A stretch of 64,000 nt of DNA, taken from assembly GCA_037962975.1 (NCBI GenBank), contig CM075669.1, positions 118,002,501-118,066,500 on the forward strand, written 5' to 3'. Of the stretch, positions 57,911-64,000 are shown piece after piece. The notes beneath the pieces were generated by a model, which ran no database searches, had not been told where the DNA came from, and saw only the letters and a list, made by a program, of their open reading frames with translations. How positions within the stretch are numbered: position 1 is the stretch's first letter; the number at the start of each line of letters is the position of its first letter. This DNA is from Clitoria ternatea. Taxonomy: Eukaryota > Streptophyta > Magnoliopsida > Fabales > Fabaceae. A program made the position numbers and the translations under genes.

Positions 57911-59982
57911 ATGCTTGTCGCGACCGGGGTCGCGGCAGCGCGGCCGACCCTTCAAAAAATGGGTTTTTTCGAAGTCTTTTTGAAAAGAAAACAGGGAGTC
58001 GCCACCAATATTTTTTAGGATAAAAATACCGGGAAAAACCTCTTTCAAAACACTGGTCATAAAAATGAAATTATAAGTTCGGGAGTCGGTTACGAGTGGG
58101 GAAGGTATTAGCACCCCACATCGCCTGTTAAAAACAGTACCAAAGTTGAAAATGCTCATCATGGATAGCCTAAAAATTGTATTTATTTCTTCTTCCTAAA
58201 AATCTTCAAAGGAGGTAGATGAGATGAATGAAAAAGCTCAGGGAGAGATTAACAGGACGTCTCGTCCAAATTAATCCTGGCTTTGATGGAGGGTAGTGTA
58301 AAAAGGGGAAGGAAGCCAACAAGACATCTTGTCTAAATTAGCCATCCTTTCATCAAGATACCAAATCAAGAAAGGAGTGATCAATAGGACGTCGCGTCCA
58401 AATTAATCCCAACTCTTAATGGAGGGATGTGTGAAGGAGGGAGGATGCTAACAGGAATTCCTGTCCGAATTAGTCATTTTCCATCAGGATATAAAGTTGG
58501 TCGGTGGAAGAAATTAACAGGACGTCACGTCCAAATTAATTCAATTTTTGTAAAGAGTGATGACGACCAGGGAAAAGGGAGAAAATCAATAAGACGTCAC
58601 GTCTAAATTGACTCCCATGAAGATGTTAAGGGTTTAATTAATTTTCTAAAAGAGAGAATAAGAAAGGAAAAGAAGTGGGCCCGACAGGAGTTAAGTCCTG
58701 CTCCTACGTATTCTTGAGTTATCGAGAAATTAGGGTTACGTAGTGCTTGATGAGGGTTTTTTAGGAAAAACTAGGAGGTCGAGGGTAGATGATGTCCTTG
58801 GGAAAGATTCATACAAGGCGAAGTTCTTCGCACGTGTACGGGTTCTAGGAAAGTTGTGTAGACGGAAGTACTTCCGCACGACACTGGCTAAAGACAATTT
58901 TTATACTTTTGGACTTGAAAGAACACACAAAAAATACTTATTTCTTTTTGTTATTACTGGTTATAAAGAAAAACGAAAGAGATTTAACAGAATAAACTTA
59001 GACAAGAGAACAGATTCAACAAAAATTGTAAATTTGGCAGAAAAAATAAACAATGAAAAAATAAGAGAAATCTAAGGGACAGAACGGAACTGGTGTGGTG
59101 GGGATACTGGGAGCCGGAGTTCGGATGCGATCCGGTGTGATCCTAAGAAACAACGATCGGAGTGAAGCAAAGATAGTAGGGCACCGGTATAGAGTTTAGC
59201 TCAAGGACGGTGTGAGGGTTCAAAGGGAGAAACGGTGTGTTTAATGGGCACAGGTTCGATTTAGGGGTTTTGGACGATATCTAGGTAGCAGGGAGGAGTT
59301 CTGGAAACTGGACTGGGACCGGTGTCCTTATGACAGTTCAAGACCTTGGGGTAATTTTCTGAATTTTGAGGCACCAAGGATTGGACTAACTACTTAGGAT
59401 TTTTTTTAAACACCGGAGCAGGCTTCTGGGGGTCTTGAATGTCTAAAGTGTCGACCCTTGTGCCTCTTTAGCTGAGGCATTTATAGAGGCTCAGGGTGCT
59501 GGCTGAGTGCTTGGACAGCTCAAGCCTCCACTCACCCACGTGCACAGTGGAGGCAGCCTGGCCACTAACTAGTTATGGGGAGCAGCGGCTGGTGGGAAAT
59601 TTTTAATTATTTCCACTTCCGTTCCCTGTCTGCCACTCCCAGTATTCGAGGGTCTGTGTGGATGTGCGATTCCAAGTCACAGCATGGGCAACTGGACTCA
59701 ATGTCAAGTACATGAGAACTAAGACATCAGATCATTGGGGACACCGGATCAACATACGGTATCTTTAATGATCGGATCAACATACGGTATCTTTAATGAT
59801 GAGACCAGTGTTACCAATTCCATAGTCCTGAGCCGGTGTTCCTCTGCTGGACATCGGATGATGTTCCCTTTCAAAAGCCTGGACCGGTGTTCTTTTCTTG
59901 GACGACATGCCGGTGTTATTGCTTGTAGACGGGGTCAGTTCGATTCAACACTGGCCGGACCGAAATAGGTGTTCACAGTGCT
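57911..59982. mobile_element. Ogre/Tat-like solo LTR nested in copy C
   Basis: Starts TGTCGCGACCGGGGTCGCG (57916) and continues with GGGAGTCGCCACCAATATTT and AGCACCCCACATCGCC, phrases I know from Ogre-type LTRs. It ends GGTGTTCACA (59977). Flanking pentamers atgct (57911-57915) and gtgct (59978-59982) match at four of five bases. No internal region or second LTR is present, so it is a solo LTR from unequal recombination. Length 2062 bp. The small open frames inside are not meaningful. Confidence 0.82.
58246..58610. repeat. array of GGACGTCnCGTCC palindromes in the solo LTR
   Basis: Six units of roughly TTAACAGGACGTCnCGTCC plus AAATTAAT at about 58249, 58318, 58382, 58448, 58516 and 58589, spaced 64-73 bp. 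Variants such as AAGACATCTTGTCT and AGGAATTCCTGTCC largely retain the symmetry. Confidence 0.92.
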
Positions 59983-60927
59983 ATATTGAAGTGAAATAAT
60001 ATGATGTGTGTTTGGTTCATATTATTCTATTAAAGAACATATGTTGTGCACATGTATATGTATGTACTATCATAATGTATGATTTTAATTCATTTGGTAT
60101 TTGTTGCTCACCTCCTAGTTGTTATTTTTAAAGGTTGATGTAGGTATGTTAGACATCCAACCCTTTTGGAGTTTGAGTAATGGTGAAGGTAAATATGGAA
60201 GGAAAACTTGTAATCCTTGGCCGGTAATCTTTTGTAAAGCATATGATATGTGTATATGCTTATTTTGTACATGAATATTGAATGATGTTAGGTATTCATT
60301 CATTTTGAGGGTCATTTACGAAAATTAGACCTTAGTGTTTTTGAAGGCTAATTTTTGGTTGTGACCTTAACAATAGTTGATGTTAATTGTGATACAATGA
60401 TTTTCATGCTGCATTGATAAATGAATATTGATGATGAAATGTTTATAGCCAATTGATGGCATTGATGCTTATGTTGATGAAAATTCATGGATGGATGAAT
60501 TATTTAAAGTATGAGGTTATGTTCACAGTGTTCATGCATAATTAAGGAACTGATAGGGCCATATAGAGTTTTAGGAGGTTTGGATGCTACAAAATAGTTT
60601 CCATGGTGTGTATGCATGATTTAGAACTTGTAGAAACTGGAATGGGTCAATTCTTAATTGTAGAAACTGGAATGGGCCAATTCCATTAAGAATTGACCCG
60701 TGAGTTACATAAAATGCCTTAAAACGGGCTAAACATGTTTTTATGCATAAGTCTCTCATTTTTGGGAATTTTTGAGTGCGGCCAGTGGCTACACATTATA
60801 AATGGTGTATATTAGGTGGTGTCAAAATTTGGTGGTGATTGAATTTCATATGAAAGAGTTTGGGTGGTTGGAAGTTGGAAATTGTCGCTTTTTGGTGCAT
60901 TTTCTGCATTCTGCAACCGTTTGCTGT

Positions 60928-61165
60928 CATGAATCGATTCATGATTTAGCTTGAATCCATTCATGAGATACTGAATTTGCATGAATCGATTCATGAATTT
61001 CCTTGAATCGATTCATGACCTATTGACTTCCATGGTAGTATTTTCTAGAATTCCCTAAATCAATTCAAGTAATCTCTTGAAACGATTCATAGCTCACTAC
61101 CTGGTTGGGCCTGTTTTCCAATTCACTTGAATCGATTCATGATTGGCTCGAATCAATTCATGGCC
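60928..61165. repeat. array of ATGAATCGATTCAT palindromes in copy C
   Basis: About eight copies of (C)ATGAATCGATTCATG or one-base variants (TTGAATCGATTCATG, TCGAATCAATTCATG), spaced 15-50 bp. Copies A and B have no such array at this position. Confidence 0.9.
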
Positions 61166-61556
61166 TGCTATTTGTCAATTTTCCTAAGTTTTGGTGCTTG
61201 CTTGAGGCGTGTTGAGTCATGGCTTGTTTCCTTACTTCTCATGTATGTTTCCTTGGATTATTTAACATACCCACTCTTGCCTCTGAATCAATATACGTTT
61301 CCGCTATACACTTGCATGGTGATTATGTAAGTGATTACTCTAAGTTAATATTTTTATAAAACATCTACCTTCTCATATCGTCATATTTGGGATAGGTCTT
61401 TAAATGGTTTAGGTGCGATGTTAAATGATTTTCTTTCAATTTGTGGTGTCTCTTAGGCAAGGTGATGAATTTTAAAATGTAAAAAATTTACCCTCATAAT
61501 TATTATGCCAAATATATTATGTTTACTTATATAGGACTGAAGGGCACCATACACAC

Positions 61557-62058
61557 CATAGGATTGAGAGATGGTTGACTGTCTATTTTCTATAATAGGT
61601 TAACCCCGAATGAGAAGGTGACTTTAGATGCCACAGCTGGCGGAGTATTCATGAGTAAAAACATGGATGAAGGTTATAACCTTATAGAGGAAGTGGCACA
61701 TAATACATACTAATGGTCTTCAGAAAGAAATCTATCAGCGAAAGCTTCAGATAAGTATTTTATTGATGCTATTTCCCTACTTACATCTAAAATAGAGCAC
61801 TATCTATTAAATTTGATAAATTAAGTGCAAGTGCTACTAATGTTGTTTGTGAGTTGTATGGTGTTTTAGGTCATGCAGCTACAGGATGCCAGCTTGGAGT
61901 CTCTCAAGGACCGGAGCCAGAAGTACACCACGTGGATGCAATTGGTATTTATGGTGGAAATTTTGTAAATAATTACCGAGGGCCACCTGGGTTTCAAAAC
62001 AGACCTCCTCCTTTTGAAGGCAATCAGAACAATTTCACGCCATCATAAGGATCTTATG
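61557..62058 (+). pseudogene. gag of element F, C-terminal part
   Basis: Resumes after copy C: IERWLTV, then after a frame change FYNRLTPNEKVTLDATAGGV, FMSKNMDEGYNLIEEVAHNTY, WSSERN and YFIDAISLLTSKIEHY. The zinc knuckle reads CELYGVLGHAATGC near 61848: the second Cys of CX2CX4HX4C is Tyr. The Pro/Asn-rich stretch GPPGFQNRPPPFEGNQNNF follows. The open tail is 61854-62048. It is cut by copy D at 62059. Confidence 0.82.
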
Positions 62059-63085
62059 TGTAACATCCCAAATTTTACGTAGAATTAACTAATTAGAGGA
62101 AATAAATAGGATAGTTATAGGAAATAATTGTTTGATGTCCCAATCGTGTAGAGAAAACTAATTGGGAACCCCTTTAGTTAATATGACAAATACGGTAATT
62201 ACTATCATTTTTTAATCAATGAAGGATGTATGGATAGAGCATAAAGATGAACTAAACGTGTAAAGATACATTAGATAATTATTAGAAATGAATATTTATG
62301 CCCCAACAATGAAGCTAAATTAATTTGGGCATTTGTTGAATTTATTACGAATTATTCAGAATTTATCGACATTGTTTAACGTCGGAAAATGACCGATTCG
62401 GGAAACGGGCCTTAGTTGGGCCTCAAAACTCACTAATCCAAAATAATTATTAAGTATTAGAAAACATTAAAATACTTATGTTAAACACAAAAATAAACCC
62501 AGAAAAATCTATAGATAATTAATTAGACAAAAAAGGGCCCTAAGTGGCCAAAATGCTTCATTTTCTAGCCAAAATGCAACGAAATTTCCTCCAATGAATG
62601 GGCTGGCCGTGCAACACTTTGAAGGGCTGTTTCCATTAGCATTTCAAGCCCAAGATGATGAATTACCAAAAAAATGGGCCTTAGAGCCAAAAAATTTAAA
62701 TGAAGGGCATAATGGTAATTTTGGCCAAAAGAGCAAAAATCCCTCTCTACTTTCCCACTCAAATTTTGTTCCAGCATTTCACTCCTTCTCCTCTCCCACC
62801 GAAAACACCTCTTCCCCTTCTCCTCTTTATCTTTAATTTCATCTCACCAAAAACCATGGCCAAGGCTTAAAGGAAGTTGAAGAAAGGTGCCATTTTTGCC
62901 AAGTTTTTGAGGTTAGGACCTTATTTCCCTTCTCTTTCTCTTCATTTTTCACATTTCCATCATCTCCTCTTGGCCTCCACATCAAAACTGAAAATCCCCA
63001 TTCTTGACTCTTCTCTTTGGCTGACGAAATTTCATGGTCTAGGAGGCTTCCATTGCACTTTTGTAGAGCTTGGTGTTGCCTTAGG
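62059..63085 (+). repeat. long-LTR-like repeat, copy D (5' part)
   Basis: Starts TGTAACATCCCAAATTTTACG inside gag of F. A pyrimidine-rich leader near 62750-62960 has a donor-like TTTTTGAG|GTTAGG near 62911. It is interrupted by copy E at 63086 and its continuation is outside the window. Confidence 0.68.
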
Positions 63086-64000
63086 TGTAACATCCCAAAA
63101 TTTTAAAATGGAAGATTAATTAAGGAAAATAAATATTGACAAGTTGAATGTGAATTGTTTAATGTCCCAAAATATTGAAAATAATTAAATTAAGATTTTT
63201 AGGGACTGTTGGTGAACTATGGAGACCGGTTAAGCTGAAAATGAGCCCGGTTGAGATACGGGTGTCAGACCAAGTATCTCTGATTGAGATGATATTGGTC
63301 AGGGCTATTGAGAATAATATTGGGAGTCTGAATATATGTTCGGAATAATTTTTAAATGATGTATTGAGCCCAAATAATAAGCCTGTTAGTCATAAAATGG
63401 TAAAATTTTAATGAGTGAGTTAAAGTTAGAAACTCAAAAGCCCAAAACCCTTTCTATTCACGTGTATTTGCTGAAGTTGTTGGGCATGCATCCTTTATTT
63501 CTCTTTCTCTTCATCCTTTTCTTCATTCCTTCTTCTTCTTCCTTCCAAAACCCTAACTTTGAGTGGTGAGCTTTCTCCTCCATTTTTGTTTTTGAAGAAG
63601 CTTGGCAGAGGACCATTGGATCTGAATTCTTCTTCCTTTTCTCCTCCATTTTTGCAGCTATCTTTTCTTCCCTTGGAACCTATTTCGTTTTGGGTGTGAG
63701 GTAAGCTCCTTTCACCATTTTTGGATGGGTTAATGATGATATTATGGGGTATTATAATTCAGAAGAGTTGTGCATGTGAATGGGTGATTGTTGAAATATT
63801 TAATGCTTATGCCCTAAAATGGGGTTACCATAAATGTGAGTATTTATGAGGAGTTAATGGTAGTTGGTGCATTAATGATGGTGGGAAATGAAGAATGATG
63901 AGGCATTGATGAGAGTTGTTGGGTTTTGGAGAAACCCTAACTTTTAAGAATTGGGGAAGTTATAAATGTTAGTTATATAGTGTAAGTGAAGGCAAATACA
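63086..64000 (+). repeat. long-LTR-like repeat, copy E (5' part, runs off the window)
   Basis: Starts TGTAACATCCCAAAATTTT and shares with copy C the blocks GTGTCAGACCAAGTATCTCT (63260; compare 55781), TTGGTCAGGG and GAATAATTTTTA, then the pyrimidine-rich leader and a strong donor GTGAG|GTAAGC at 63700/63701. No coding sequence. Confidence 0.75.

Larger units (their letters stand above)
55601..61556 (+). repeat. long-LTR-like repeat, copy C, inserted in gag of F
   Basis: Starts TGTAACATCCCAAAATT at 55606 and is flanked by cacac at 55601-55605 and 61552-61556, a perfect 5-bp duplication inside the gag gene, so C is one insertion with ends 55606 and 61551. It contains a pyrimidine-rich leader, a donor AAG|GTAAGT at 56197/56198, an exon-like block ending 56864, box 3 (57250-57790), an Ogre-like solo LTR (57916-59977), the CTTGGCCGG block (60218) and a palindrome array (60928-61165). 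Without the nested LTR it is about 3.9 kb with no coding sequence: a solo LTR or a non-coding element. Confidence 0.78.
53317..64000 (+). mobile_element. Athila-like gypsy element F, 5' part, multiply interrupted
   Basis: 5' LTR 53317-54839, primer-binding site 54846-54862, leader intron 54884-55000, gag part 1 to 55605, then copy C inserted, gag part 2 at 61552-62058, then copy D inserted and running to the window edge. Pol and the 3' LTR lie outside. Gag motifs (DAIRLRLFPFSLRDKARAWL, FYNRLTP, DATAGGVFM) match the Athila type seen in G. Confidence 0.85.

Noticed and set aside
58743..59075. 110-residue ORF in the Ogre-like LTR
   Set aside because: Inside a solo LTR, Lys/Arg-rich by composition, no known domain.

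Overview
The window looks like a transposable-element-packed stretch of a flowering-plant nuclear chromosome, probably a eudicot. It is AT-rich and carries Ty1/copia, Tat/Ogre and Athila-type Ty3/gypsy elements, CACTA-like termini and several plant-type long LTRs. I cannot name the species. I see no host protein gene, tRNA or rRNA. Almost all recognisable coding sequence is retrotransposon-derived.

Layout. 1-1689: unassigned DNA with two CACTA-like ends. 1690-6467: a decayed copia element on the minus strand with both LTRs and a 5-bp target duplication (ataat). 6468-9323: unassigned AT-rich DNA. 9324-23545: a minus-strand non-coding long-LTR-like repeat (copy A), split by a plus-strand Tat-lineage gypsy element at 11450-23009 (806-bp LTRs, target duplication ccatt). 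The Tat element carries a decayed gag-pol and, on the opposite strand, an apparently intact two-exon gene with its own TATA box. 23546-47498: a head-to-head related repeat (copy B), split by an Athila-like element G at 27002-46354 (target duplication aaaga). G is itself split by a non-coding LTR element H at 32370-38201 (target duplication ggggg). 47499-48700: relic of a Tat-type antisense ORF. 48702-49007: an uninterrupted GAA microsatellite. 49008-53316: 3' part of a probably copia element I, with an LTR and an env-like relic. 53317 to the end: an Athila-like element F. Its gag is split by repeat copy C (55606-61551, which contains an Ogre-like solo LTR) and cut again by copy D (62059 on), into which copy E has inserted at 63086.

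Cross-cutting patterns. (1) Dense arrays of short palindromes, most of the type TCGCT-CA-AGCGA or CACGCT-TG-AGCGTG, occur in three unrelated elements (B, G and H). Three other elements carry arrays built from entirely different palindromes (F: TGGGAAATTCCCA; C: ATGAATCGATTCAT; the Ogre-like LTR: GGACGTCnCGTCC). The arms change together while the symmetry is kept. (2) The sense gag-pol genes are broken mainly by TAG/TAA/TGA codons explicable as C-to-T or G-to-A changes, whereas the accessory genes (Tat antisense gene, Athila env-like ORF) are open. (3) Copies A-C of the long-LTR repeat share a box with a hairpin showing compensatory changes, and A, B, C, E and H share an exon-like leader with a splice donor.

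All family calls come from motif reading by eye. No searches or alignments were run.
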